Shown in pieces: positions 8,332 through 16,126 of a stretch of DNA of 64,000 bases. Source of the stretch: Lachnospiraceae bacterium (GTDB taxonomy: Bacteria; Bacillota; Clostridia; Lachnospirales; Lachnospiraceae); the NCBI GenBank assembly GCA_014804675.1, contig JAAUZH010000007.1, positions 1 through 64,000 on the forward strand. The letters are read 5' to 3'. The notes below the pieces were generated by a model. That model was not told the DNA's origin. It worked only from the letters and a program-made list of their open reading frames with translations, and made no database searches. Positions within the stretch are counted from its first letter, which is position 1. The number at the start of each line of letters is the position of its first letter. A program made the translations under genes and the position numbers.

Positions 8332-9618
8332 TTACAGGTTGTCATATAAATCTTCCGTCAGCGACAAGCTTCCTCTGTACCCTGCATATGCACGGTTGAA
8401 TATCAGCCTGTCCTTTAGCGGAAAGGTCGCTGCAATACACTGTATCTCTTTCAGAGATGCTGCTTCTCTTTCATTACTGCTTCCAACAATCAATGTGATT
8501 TCTTCGTCCTCATACAATGCCTGGTTGATTTCATATTGGTCAGCAGCAAACACGATTTCAGGCGGCGTAGCATATTCCATATCCGAAAGCTCCTTTGTGA
8601 TTCTTTCCTTATCCTCCGTCCTGAATATCGGTTCTGAAATAATGGCAAGTTTTGGTGTAAAGCTATAATCATTTGCCAGATATCTGGTGATTCCTACAAC
8701 ACTGGCAGCATCCCCTACTACTGCAAATCGTTTCCAGCTAAGGACACCAATTGACTGTGCAAGATAGCTATACACATAATCCTCTTCCTTTTTTATGACA
8801 GAATCCACCATTTCCCGGTCTAAATTCAGTTTTTGAGCCACAACCTCTATAAATCTCCCTGTATCAGTAGCTCCTATAGGAAGTCCGGGATACCTTATCC
8901 ACGGAACTCCGAATTTCTTCTCAAACTTCTCTGCCGGTCCTTTAAAGAGCCATGGATTTACTATAATGTTCAGTGCCGCCCCGGAACATTTCCGTATATT
9001 CTCAATGCCCTGATGCTCCGTAAAGAAGGTATTGACCCTTAATCCCAGCAATCTCAATATCCTTGCTATTTCTTCCAGATTTCCGCTCCAGAAGGGATCG
9101 TGATACGGTACAATTCCAAAGATGTTTACCAGTTTTTCATCCTTCGGAACATTTTTTTCTATGACCTGATCAATGAAGCCGTTCCATATTACTTCATAGC
9201 CAAGATTGCTGTCTCCTGCAAAGCCGGGAGTTTCTATGGGATATACCGGATATCCTTTTTCCCTGAACTCTTCTGCAGCGCTTACAATATCATCCCCGAT
9301 AATGCCTGCCGTACATCCTGTCAGTATAAAGAATGCATCTGCATCCATAATATCTATGGCTCCCTGTATGGTTGTCTTTAATTTCTTCACACCACCAAAT
9401 ACCACGTCCTTTTCCAGCATATTAGTAGAAGGAATAGATACGCTTGAAACAAAGCTGGAACTTTTATTTCCTGACTGCCCTTGTTCTGCAGCACATGTCT
9501 GCATACAGCATCCGGGACCGGAATGCAGAATCGGACAGACTCTGTCTATTGCACCAAGAACAGAATTGATTCCACCCAGCACACAGCCGCCTCTGGGATT
9601 TTCCAATATTTCAGACAT
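8332..9618 (-). CDS. second nitrogenase-like beta subunit (NifK/NifN family)
   Basis: 428 residues from the ATG preceded by AGGAGG at seven bases; an in-frame GTG at 9627 is less likely. Three cluster-type cysteines: C12 (RGGCVLGG), C37 (HSGPGC, followed by another Cys) and C102 (TGCTAGIIGDD). TNMLEKDVVFGGVKKL is shared with the other beta subunit. It overlaps the end of the mini-NifD gene and precedes nifH. It may be a catalytic subunit that has lost its full partner, or a NifN-type scaffold subunit. The only alpha-type partner beside it is the 186-residue deleted form. Confidence 0.82.
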   Translation of the reverse strand: MSEILENPRGGCVLGGINSVLGAIDRVCPILHSGPGCCMQTCAAEQGQSGNKSSSFVSSVSIPSTNMLEKDVVFGGVKKLKTTIQGAIDIMDADAFFILTGCTAGIIGDDIVSAAEEFREKGYPVYPIETPGFAGDSNLGYEVIWNGFIDQVIEKNVPKDEKLVNIFGIVPYHDPFWSGNLEEIARILRLLGLRVNTFFTEHQGIENIRKCSGAALNIIVNPWLFKGPAEKFEKKFGVPWIRYPGLPIGATDTGRFIEVVAQKLNLDREMVDSVIKKEEDYVYSYLAQSIGVLSWKRFAVVGDAASVVGITRYLANDYSFTPKLAIISEPIFRTEDKERITKELSDMEYATPPEIVFAADQYEINQALYEDEEITLIVGSSNEREAASLKEIQCIAATFPLKDRLIFNRAYAGYRGSLSLTEDLYDNL

Positions 9619-10171
9619 CTGTTCCACCTCCTACGATATACTTGAAAGCATTTTCTTCATACCAGCTGTCCTTATAGGGCAGTTTTACATGTTTTGACAA
9701 TTTCTTATTAAAGCCCGGATTCTGCAGCTGATCGGCTATTTTATTTCCAAGATATAAAAGACCATCATAGCCCATGGTAGGCCTCTTCATGTCCAATACA
9801 TGGGTTGTAGGTATCCCAAGCTTAGCCGCCCAATCCGGAACGCCGATAAATACATCGGGCTTCAATTTATTTACCAGATTTACCTGCTCAAACGGCTGCA
9901 TATTGGCAATATCTATGACAAAATCCTTATGGATTCCATTCAGATATTCCATATCCATCTGTGCATCCCCATCATAAGTAGGCGTTTCCAGTCCTACCAG
10001 CTCCATGCCGAAATCATCAATCAGCGCTGCCGCTGCATCTATGTCATCACCTATAATGCCGGATGCGCAGGATGCAAATACAAATATCAGCTTCGGATGA
10101 TACCTGTCTACCGCTTTCTTTACAGACTCCCTGAGTCTGCTTTCCCTGACACCTGAATATGTAACCGCCAT
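9611..10171 (-). CDS. internally deleted NifD-like 'mini' subunit
   Basis: 186 residues with its own good ribosome site (AAAGAGGTG), 15 bp after the nifX-like gene. Residues ~1-67 align to the region around the third cluster cysteine of the alpha subunit (FASCASGIIGDDID, Cys35 here). The protein then jumps to the C-terminal domain (NGIHKDFVIDIANM, then LDMKRPTMGYDGLLYLGNKI and KLPYKDSWYEENAF). The first ~110 residues with the other cluster cysteines and ~200 central residues with the cofactor Cys are missing, yet the frame is intact. It is either a recent in-frame deletion relic or a scaffold-like partner for the adjacent beta subunit. No remnant of the N-terminus is found upstream. Confidence 0.75.
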   Translation of the reverse strand: MAVTYSGVRESRLRESVKKAVDRYHPKLIFVFASCASGIIGDDIDAAAALIDDFGMELVGLETPTYDGDAQMDMEYLNGIHKDFVIDIANMQPFEQVNLVNKLKPDVFIGVPDWAAKLGIPTTHVLDMKRPTMGYDGLLYLGNKIADQLQNPGFNKKLSKHVKLPYKDSWYEENAFKYIVGGGTDV

Positions 10172-10186
10172 AAGACACCTCTTTCC

Positions 10187-10543
10187 TTATATTCCATCCA
10201 GTAATTTCTGTACTTTTATGTATCTGATTAATTTATCCACGGATTCCTCAATAATCCCCGGCATTTCATAAACCTTTAGCCCCCGGGCCTCCAGTTCATT
10301 TCTTGCCCTCATTCCAATCCGGCTTACCAACACGTATTGGCAATCGGATAAATTACTTGCTGCCTGTTCCATTTGATTTTCTTCGTGATCGCCATTTACG
10401 CATACCGGAACCGTATTTCTTTCCTCTGCCAGCTTAAACTCTGCCGTATCTTCCTCTGTTTCCAAAATATAAAACCGATCCGCCCTGCCAAAATGCTGGT
10501 TCACAAGTTTTCCATCTGTAGAAGCCACTGCTATCCTAACCAT
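10187..10543 (-). CDS. NifX-like cofactor-binding protein
   Basis: 118 residues of the dinitrogenase iron-molybdenum cofactor family: MVRIAVASTDGKLVNQHFGRADRFYI is the classic start, with His17 and the GRA motif; the middle and end (YVLVSRIGMRARNELEARGLKVYEMPG) complete one domain. Such proteins bind NifB-co or related Fe-S precursors and pass them to the scaffold. It overlaps the stop of the nifB-like gene by 8 bp, a typical pairing, since NifB itself lacks this domain here. Confidence 0.88.
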   Translation of the reverse strand: MVRIAVASTDGKLVNQHFGRADRFYILETEEDTAEFKLAEERNTVPVCVNGDHEENQMEQAASNLSDCQYVLVSRIGMRARNELEARGLKVYEMPGIIEESVDKLIRYIKVQKLLDGI

Positions 10544-11408
10544 GGGAAAATGTCTCCTTGATCCGCAGTCTCCTCTGATAAATCTGATCTCCTACTTCCT
10601 TTTCTCCCGGAATGCCCACTGCATCAGCCCTGCACCTCTGGCAATGCCTGAACACATCTACATACTTGGACGCTTTGGCTCTCGCACCATCTATTTCTAT
10701 ACAGGAAGGTTCCCGGCATTCTTTTAGCTCATACTGTGGAATCAGAGGGATAATGTTATATATGCTCGCTCCAAGCTCTCCCACTGTCCTTGCGATTTCT
10801 TCAATGTGGCTTCCATTTATTTCCGGCACAAGCACGGTATTCACTTTTATGGTGATTCCCGCCTTTGCAATCTTCTCAATTCCCCTTAACTGATTTTCAA
10901 TCAGAATTCTGGCTCCTCCTATTCCTTCTATTTTTTCGCCATGATAAATAATATATTTATTTAGCTTTGCTTCAATTTCAGGTTCTACCGCATTCACGGT
11001 GACGGTTAAGGAATCAATCCCTACTTCTATGATTTCATCAGCCCTTTCATACAAAAGCAGGCCGTTGGTGCTCATACATTTAATCAGCTTGGGAAAATGT
11101 TTTTTTATCAGCCTGAATGTATCAAGGGCATTGTCTGTAGCCAATGTATCTCCCGGACCGGCAATTCCTGCAACGGTAATTTCCGGACAGAGTTTTAGGG
11201 ATTTTCTTATGATTTCTATTGTTTCTTCCGGTTTTAATATTTTGCTTGTAACACCCGGACGCTGCTCCACATCATTGATGGTCCTGTCACAAAACCGGCA
11301 GGCAATATTGCATCCCGGGCTAACCGGCAGATGAATTCTTCCTGCATGGTTTTTATGCCCACCAAAGCAAGGATGGGAATTCTGTAAATCTTTATAATTA
11401 TTATTCAC
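10536..11408 (-). CDS. nifB: NifB-like radical SAM cofactor synthase
   Basis: 290 residues from GTG at 11408, preceded by GGAAAGGAAG; upstream in-frame codons run into leader element 3 and are not used. The radical SAM motif is C33-NIA-C37-RF-C40 in the NifB context (GRIHLPVSPGCN, EQRPGVTS, TVAGIAGPGDTLA, STNGLLL). NifB fuses two [4Fe-4S] clusters and inserts a SAM-derived carbide to make the 8Fe core of nitrogenase cofactors. Its presence implies that the component-1 enzymes here carry an M-cluster-type cofactor, unlike Bch/Cfb relatives. The NifX domain found at the C-terminus of long NifB forms is absent and is supplied by the next gene. Confidence 0.9.
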   Translation of the reverse strand: MNNNYKDLQNSHPCFGGHKNHAGRIHLPVSPGCNIACRFCDRTINDVEQRPGVTSKILKPEETIEIIRKSLKLCPEITVAGIAGPGDTLATDNALDTFRLIKKHFPKLIKCMSTNGLLLYERADEIIEVGIDSLTVTVNAVEPEIEAKLNKYIIYHGEKIEGIGGARILIENQLRGIEKIAKAGITIKVNTVLVPEINGSHIEEIARTVGELGASIYNIIPLIPQYELKECREPSCIEIDGARAKASKYVDVFRHCQRCRADAVGIPGEKEVGDQIYQRRLRIKETFSHG

Positions 11409-11432
11409 TATGCTACTTCCTTTCCAAGGCAT

Positions 11433-11494
11433 AAAAAACAACCGGAGATTTGCCTTGTCAATTCCTAAAGCAAAACCTCCGGTTGTCCGGTCAG
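11433..11494 (-). promoter_or_regulatory. leader element 3 (CTGACCGGAC plus terminator hairpin)
   Basis: Minus-strand CTGACCGGACAACCGGAGGT, a long stem CAACCGGAG/CTCCGGTTG extended by GCAAA/TTTGC, then six U. Relative to elements 1 and 2 the T-to-C change in CYGG is matched by A-to-G in CCRG, a compensatory change that supports pairing. It begins at the stop codon of the yezD-like gene and ends 25 bp before the nifB start codon, so it could gate read-through from cysK-yezD into the nif-like operon. Confidence 0.65.
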
Positions 11495-11646
11495 TTCTTT
11501 AATCTTATTTTTTTATTCTGTTCAATCTGTACCACTTTACCATCCTGCACCGTTATGGATATGGTGCCGAATTTTATTTCTTCCGCCATTTGTTTCACAA
11601 CTTTCAGATAATCCTTCTCCGAAAGCTCTGTCTGCTTATCTGTCAT
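11491..11646 (-). CDS. YezD-family small protein (DUF2292)
   Basis: 51 residues, ATG after AAAGGTGGTGG. The C-terminal half (FGTISITVQDGKVVQIEQNK and KIRLKN) is the YezD/DUF2292 core, a small beta-rich domain often found beside sulfate or cysteine assimilation genes. Biochemical function is unknown. It lies 98 bp after cysK, and its stop codon is part of leader element 3, so it is probably cotranscribed with cysK. Confidence 0.8.
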   Translation of the reverse strand: MTDKQTELSEKDYLKVVKQMAEEIKFGTISITVQDGKVVQIEQNKKIRLKN

Positions 11647-11744
11647 ATGTCCACCACCTTTTTTGTGGATAATCCAGGCAACGGTTCAAAGCCATGGGCA
11701 AAGCTGCAAATCCCATGCTTTCCTTTGTTCATGCCCAGCCGAAA

Positions 11745-12680
11745 TTAATTGTTAAAGAGTGGCGTCGATAAATACCTGTCACCGGAATCAGGAAGCAATA
11801 CAACAATTGTCTTACCTGCATTTTCAGGTCTGGCTGCAAGAATGGCAGCAGCCTTAAGCGCTGCACCGGATGAAATACCTACTAAAACACCCTCGCTCAA
11901 AGCAAATGCCCTGCCCTCTGCAAACGCATCCTCGTTTTCAATTGTAATCACTTCATCATAAACTTTTGTATTCAGGACTTCCGGAACAAATCCGGCTCCA
12001 ATTCCCTGAATCTTATGGGCGCCTGATGTCCCTTTGGAAAGAACCGGGCTTGTAGCAGGCTCTACAGCCACTACCTTGATATCCGGATTCTGCTCCTTTA
12101 AGTATTCGCCCACACCGGTAACGGTACCGCCTGTGCCGACACCTGCCACAAAAATATCAACCCTGCCCTCAGTCTGCTTCCAGATTTCCGGTCCTGTTGT
12201 AGCCTTGTGTACTGCAGGATTTGCAGGATTTACAAACTGACCGAGAATAACTGCGCCATCAATTTCCTTCTCAAGCTCCTCTGCTTTTGCAATGGCTCCC
12301 TTCATGCCCTTTGCACCTTCGGTCAATACAAGCTCTGCACCATATGCTTTCAGAAGATTTCTCCGCTCCACGCTCATCGTATCCGGAAGCGTGAGGATAG
12401 CTTTATATCCCTTGGCTGCTGCTGCTGCTGCCAAACCAATTCCTGTATTGCCGCTTGTAGGCTCAATGATTGTTGCTCCCGGCTTTAACTTTCCGCTCTT
12501 TTCGGCATCTTCAATCATTGCCAATGCAATTCTGTCCTTTACCGAACCAGCCGGATTCAGATACTCCAGCTTTGCTATAATTTCTGCTCCCTTTACGCCT
12601 GCCTTTTCACTATAACGGTTAAGCTTAAGCAGTGGTATCCCTCCTATTAATTCCAATGCACTTTCTTTGATTTCTGACAT
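11745..12680 (-). CDS. cysK: cysteine synthase (O-acetylserine sulfhydrylase)
   Basis: 311 residues, ATG after GAGGAGG. Canonical CysK: PLP lysine K48 in [26 protein letters not shown] and the [14 protein letters not shown] segment. It makes cysteine from O-acetylserine and sulfide. In Bacillus, CysK is also a partner of the Rrf2 repressor CymR; an Rrf2 gene is 3 kb away here. It has its own consensus promoter, operator, Cys-codon leader peptide and terminator (12737-12985), so it is tightly controlled by cysteine supply. Confidence 0.93.
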   Translation of the reverse strand: MSEIKESALELIGGIPLLKLNRYSEKAGVKGAEIIAKLEYLNPAGSVKDRIALAMIEDAEKSGKLKPGATIIEPTSGNTGIGLAAAAAAKGYKAILTLPDTMSVERRNLLKAYGAELVLTEGAKGMKGAIAKAEELEKEIDGAVILGQFVNPANPAVHKATTGPEIWKQTEGRVDIFVAGVGTGGTVTGVGEYLKEQNPDIKVVAVEPATSPVLSKGTSGAHKIQGIGAGFVPEVLNTKVYDEVITIENEDAFAEGRAFALSEGVLVGISSGAALKAAAILAARPENAGKTIVVLLPDSGDRYLSTPLFNN

Positions 12681-12736
12681 AATGATTACCTCCTCGTATT
12701 TATTTTATTTGTTGTTTTTATGGATAGCATTTTCAT

Positions 12737-12768
12737 AAAAATTAGCAGCTGCCATTCCGGCACCTGCT
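12737..12768 (-). terminator. leader terminator/attenuator ahead of cysK
   Basis: Minus-strand hairpin AGCAGGTGCC-GGAAT-GGCAGCTGCT (one G-G mismatch) followed by AATTTTT, within the ~270-nt cysK leader. It starts 14 nt after the stop of the Cys-rich leader peptide and ends ~55 nt before the cysK start. The layout fits transcription attenuation. Confidence 0.6.
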
Positions 12769-12781
12769 TCTTTTCATGCTT

Positions 12782-12871
12782 TCAGGTTCCTAATACACAT
12801 GGCAATAGAACTGTATTCACTTCTACTCTCATACAGCAATAACACATGGTTCTGTTATTTTTTTCAATCAT
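12782..12871 (-). CDS. Cys-rich leader peptide of cysK
   Basis: A 29-residue frame (MIEKNNRTMCYCCMRVEVNT, then nine more) with AAAGGA at a proper distance; an in-frame ATG at 12898 would add nine residues. Three of four consecutive codons are cysteine (TGT TAT TGC TGT) and a fourth Cys codon comes near the end. The Cys codons lie in the 5' arm of a small hairpin (CTGTAT/ATACAG), and a terminator hairpin follows. This is the architecture of a cysteine-responsive attenuator: with scarce Cys-tRNA the ribosome stalls and the terminator is presumably avoided. Inferred from sequence only. Confidence 0.6.
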   Translation of the reverse strand: MIEKNNRTMCYCCMRVEVNTVLLPCVLGT

Positions 12872-12918
12872 GTATATTCCTTTGCTTTTGTATGACATAT
12901 GTATCCCTTCTTTCTTAA

Positions 12919-12985
12919 CCTATCTTTTTGATAGGTATTATATGTTTTATGATGTTATTATAATCACTGCTTACTCTCTTGTCAA
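12919..12985 (-). promoter_or_regulatory. cysK promoter with palindromic operator
   Basis: The minus strand has -35 TTGACA (12980-12985), 17 bp, and -10 TATAAT (12957-12962), a full consensus. The perfect palindrome CCTATC-N5-GATAGG (12919-12935) lies about 15-30 bp after the expected start, where a bound repressor would block transcription. The same palindrome occurs at 17072-17088. The adjacent Rrf2-family regulator is the likely binder. Confidence 0.75.
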
Positions 12986-13016
12986 TTATTTTTTTTCATT
13001 AAGAAAAATGTGTTTC

Positions 13017-14216
13017 TTAGAACTGGTTATAACGATTCCCTATGGCAGTTTTTAGCTGCTCCATAGCCTGCTTCAATATACTTCTTGGACATGCCACATT
13101 GAACCGCTCAAATCCGGCTCCGGTTTTTCCGAATATGGCACCGCTGTCCAACCACAAATTAGCTTTTTTCACAATAAGCTTTTCCAATTCCGCTTCCGAC
13201 AATCCCAACTCCCTAAAATCCACCCAAATCAGATAAGTGCCTTCCGGCTCTATCAGCTTAAGCATAGGAAGCTCCGCTTGTATATACTCTCTCATAAAAT
13301 CTATGTTTCCGGCAATATATTCCATCATCGCCTCATACCATTCATCTCCATAGCAATATGCCGCTTCACAGGCAGTAAGTCCAATGGCATTGAGCTGGCT
13401 GTATCCTGCCGCTGCCACCTGTTTCCGGAACTGTCCACGAAGCTTCCCATTGGGAATAAAAATATTGGAAACCTGAAGCCCCGCCAGATTAAATGTTTTG
13501 GCAGGCGAAGTACAGGTGATGGATAAATCTGCAAATTCCTTTTTCAGGTTTGCAAATACTAAATGCTTCCTGTCTCCAAATACAAAATCCTCATGGATTT
13601 CATCACTTACCACAACCACATTGTGCTTTTGACATATGTCACCCATCCCGATCAGCTCTTCCTTCGTCCAGACCCTGCCTACAGGATTATGAGGGCTGCA
13701 GAGCAGAAACAGTGGAATGCGGTTCTCCACGATCTTTCTTTCAAAATCCTCCAAATCAATATGGTATTTGCCATCCTCTAAGAGCACCAGGTCATTGCTG
13801 ACCACCCTCCTGTCATTATCTTCAATCACCTCTGTGAACGGGTAGTATACGGGCTGCTGGATCAACACCGCATCTCCAATTCTGGAATATGCTTTTACAG
13901 CCATGGCAAGGGCAAACACTACCCCCGGAGTCTTTACCAGCCAGTTACGCTGCACTTCCCAGCCATGCCTTCTTTCCATCCAGCCCGCCACCGCATCAAA
14001 GTACTTCTCCCGGCTTTCTGTATAGCCGAAAATCCCATGTCTTACTCTTGCTTCCACCGCATCTAGTATTTTTTTGGATGTCATAAAGTCCATGTCCGCC
14101 ACCCACAGCGGCAGCACCCCTTCCGGCATTCCCCGTCTTGCTGCAAAATCGTATTTCAGGCAGTCCGTATCTTTCCGTTCTATCAATTTATCAAAATGTA
14201 TATTTACTTCCGTCAT
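13017..14216 (-). CDS. MalY/PatB-type cystathionine beta-lyase
   Basis: 399 residues, fold-type I PLP aminotransferase-like C-S lyase. GVLPLWVADMDF, SPHNPVGRVW, VVVSDEIHEDFVF and the PLP lysine in SPAKTFNLAG are typical of MalY/PatB. It cleaves cystathionine or cysteine conjugates to a thiol, pyruvate and ammonia. It is 15 bp after the cystathionine gamma-synthase-type gene, forming a transsulfuration pair from homoserine esters to homocysteine. In this setting it might also release thiols from S-substituted cysteines that feed the nitrogenase-like pathway. Confidence 0.88.
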   Translation of the reverse strand: MTEVNIHFDKLIERKDTDCLKYDFAARRGMPEGVLPLWVADMDFMTSKKILDAVEARVRHGIFGYTESREKYFDAVAGWMERRHGWEVQRNWLVKTPGVVFALAMAVKAYSRIGDAVLIQQPVYYPFTEVIEDNDRRVVSNDLVLLEDGKYHIDLEDFERKIVENRIPLFLLCSPHNPVGRVWTKEELIGMGDICQKHNVVVVSDEIHEDFVFGDRKHLVFANLKKEFADLSITCTSPAKTFNLAGLQVSNIFIPNGKLRGQFRKQVAAAGYSQLNAIGLTACEAAYCYGDEWYEAMMEYIAGNIDFMREYIQAELPMLKLIEPEGTYLIWVDFRELGLSEAELEKLIVKKANLWLDSGAIFGKTGAGFERFNVACPRSILKQAMEQLKTAIGNRYNQF

Positions 14217-14231
14217 TCCTGTTTCTCCTTG

Positions 14232-15401
14232 TTATTCCTTATTATATTCTTTTTCAAAAGAAGAAAATGCCTGCTCCAAGTCAGCTATCAAATCATTTTT
14301 ATCCTCTATTCCGGCTGACAGCCGGAGCACCCTGTCCGTAATCCCGTTTCTGATACGGATTTGTTCCGGCACATCTGCATGAGTCTGGGTTGCCGGATAG
14401 GTGAGCAATGTTTCCGTACCCCCAAGGCTTTCTGCAAAGGAAATCAGCTTTGTTGATTTTAGCATATGCAACGCAAGTTCCTTACTTTCCACTTCAAAAG
14501 TAAGCATACTGCCAAAACCTCTTGCCTGCGACCTGCAAATCTCATAGCCCTTTGTTCCTTCTATCCCCGGATAATATACGTTCAAAACCTTTGGTTCCTT
14601 CAGTAAATATTCTACGACTGCCTTTGCATTTTCCTGTGCCTTTTCCATTCTTATGGGCAGCGTCTTAATGCCACGGAGTATCAGCCAGCTGTCAAATGGC
14701 GCAAGTCCTGAACCCACCGTCTTAATCAGGAACCGCAGCCTGTCTGCCAATTCCTGGGAATTGGTCACAATAAATCCAGACAATGTATCATTATGCCCAC
14801 CCAAAAACTTTGTTCCGCTATGAATGATAATATCGGCTCCAAGTTCAAATGGGTTCTGAAAATACGGGGACATAAACGTATTGTCAACAATCAACAGCAA
14901 ATGGTGCTTTTTTGCAATATCAGACACCTTCCGTATATCAATTATATTCATCATCGGGTTTGTTGGCGTTTCAATAAAGATTGCTTTCGTATTTTTTTGG
15001 ATAAAGCTTTCAATGTCCACGAAAGAACAGTCCACATGGCTGAAAGTAATCCCGTTTTTTTCACTGACACGGTCAAAAAGCCGGATGCTTCCGCCATAAA
15101 GGTCCCCATCCGTAATCAAATGGTCTCCCGGCTGAAATAATTCCATCATTGCAGTGATGGCTGCCATTCCGGAAGCAAATGCCAGTGCGTCTACACCACC
15201 CTCAAGCGCAGCCACTACCCGCTCCACCTGCTGCCTGGTAGGATTCTGCAGGCGGCTGTAATCAAATCCGGTACTTTCTCCCACTGCCGGATGTGCATAA
15301 GTAGCCGTCTGGTATATGGGAAAACTGATGGCACCAGTTTTATCCTTATCATAATCTTTTCCATTTCCGTAGATACATTTTGTTGCAAATCCATAATTCA
15401 T
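14232..15401 (-). CDS. Cys/Met metabolism PLP enzyme (cystathionine gamma-synthase/lyase type)
   Basis: 389 residues of the trans-sulfuration family: YSRLQNPTR near the N-terminus, SGMAAI, ETPTNPMM and the PLP lysine in HSGTKFLGGHND. Family members are cystathionine gamma-synthase, gamma-lyase or O-acetylhomoserine sulfhydrylase, and sequence alone does not separate them securely. Being paired with a MalY-type beta-lyase favours gamma-synthase (methionine synthesis from cysteine). RBS GGAAGG. It is transcribed divergently from the Rrf2 gene, whose promoter region it shares. Confidence 0.88.
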   Translation of the reverse strand: MNYGFATKCIYGNGKDYDKDKTGAISFPIYQTATYAHPAVGESTGFDYSRLQNPTRQQVERVVAALEGGVDALAFASGMAAITAMMELFQPGDHLITDGDLYGGSIRLFDRVSEKNGITFSHVDCSFVDIESFIQKNTKAIFIETPTNPMMNIIDIRKVSDIAKKHHLLLIVDNTFMSPYFQNPFELGADIIIHSGTKFLGGHNDTLSGFIVTNSQELADRLRFLIKTVGSGLAPFDSWLILRGIKTLPIRMEKAQENAKAVVEYLLKEPKVLNVYYPGIEGTKGYEICRSQARGFGSMLTFEVESKELALHMLKSTKLISFAESLGGTETLLTYPATQTHADVPEQIRIRNGITDRVLRLSAGIEDKNDLIADLEQAFSSFEKEYNKE

Positions 15402-15564
15402 GTATGTATTCCTTCCTTTCTGCTAAAACGCCGATGATTATGTATCTATATACATATTTCTGCTTTCATTATACTTTCCATGGTTTCCTTTCGGTATTAT
15501 ATTCTCCTTAGAATCAGTTATCAGCATCTCTTATACCTGGACGGCTTTACTAAAAAATACGAGC

Positions 15565-15596
15565 TTGATTACCTATATTCCCTGTGTTAAGATAGG
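15565..15596 (+). promoter_or_regulatory. rrf2 promoter with half-sites
   Basis: -35 TTGATT (15565-15570), 17 bp, -10 TAAGAT (15588-15593). CCTAT (15572) and GATAGG (15591) flank the spacer as separated halves of the CCTATC/GATAGG operator, suggesting weaker autoregulation. The intergenic region 15402-15564 also holds AT-rich promoter candidates (TATAAT twice) for the divergent gene at 14232-15401. Confidence 0.5.
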
Positions 15597-15640
15597 TTTT
15601 GAGATTATGTCTGATTATCCATGTTGAGGAGGAAACTATA

Positions 15641-16072
15641 TTGAAAATTTCAACCAGAGGACGATATTCATTCCGTATGATGATAGATTTGGCACAGCAT
15701 TACAATGAAGGCTTTATTGCATTGAAGGATATCTCTGCCCGCCAGAACATTTCCAAAAAATATTTGGAGCAGATTATCCCCTTCCTAAACAGGGGCAATC
15801 TGCTCCATGCCAATAAAGGCCATATGGGAGGCTACCAGCTTGCAAAAGCGCCTTCCGAAATTACAGTAAGGGAAATACTGGAAAGCGCTGAAGGCAGCCT
15901 GACACCAGTAAGCTGTATGGATAATACCCCAAACCTTTGTGAAAACTGTGAAAATTGCCTTACTCTTCCAGTATATGAAGGGTTGTACCATATTATCCTT
16001 GATTACTTAGACAACATCACTTTACAGGATGTCATAAACAAACAGCCGGATTCCTGCGAATATTATATATAA
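15641..16072 (+). CDS. Rrf2-family regulator (CymR/IscR-like)
   Basis: 143 residues from TTG preceded by GAGGAGG; the upstream in-frame ATG at 15599 lacks a ribosome site. KISTRGRYSFRMMIDLA is the classic Rrf2 start and is followed by the winged helix (KDISARQNISKKYLEQI, then GGYQLAK). Three to four cysteines in SCMDNTPNLCENCENC resemble the IscR cluster loop, so it may sense Fe-S or thiol status, unlike Bacillus CymR. The location between transsulfuration genes and a LysR gene, with matching operators, makes it the best candidate controller of the sulfur region. Confidence 0.88.
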   Translation: MKISTRGRYSFRMMIDLAQHYNEGFIALKDISARQNISKKYLEQIIPFLNRGNLLHANKGHMGGYQLAKAPSEITVREILESAEGSLTPVSCMDNTPNLCENCENCLTLPVYEGLYHIILDYLDNITLQDVINKQPDSCEYYI

Positions 16073-16126
16073 TCAGCCTGTGCATCTATCCATGTGTTTT
16101 TCTCAAACAACATGCTTATATGCAGA

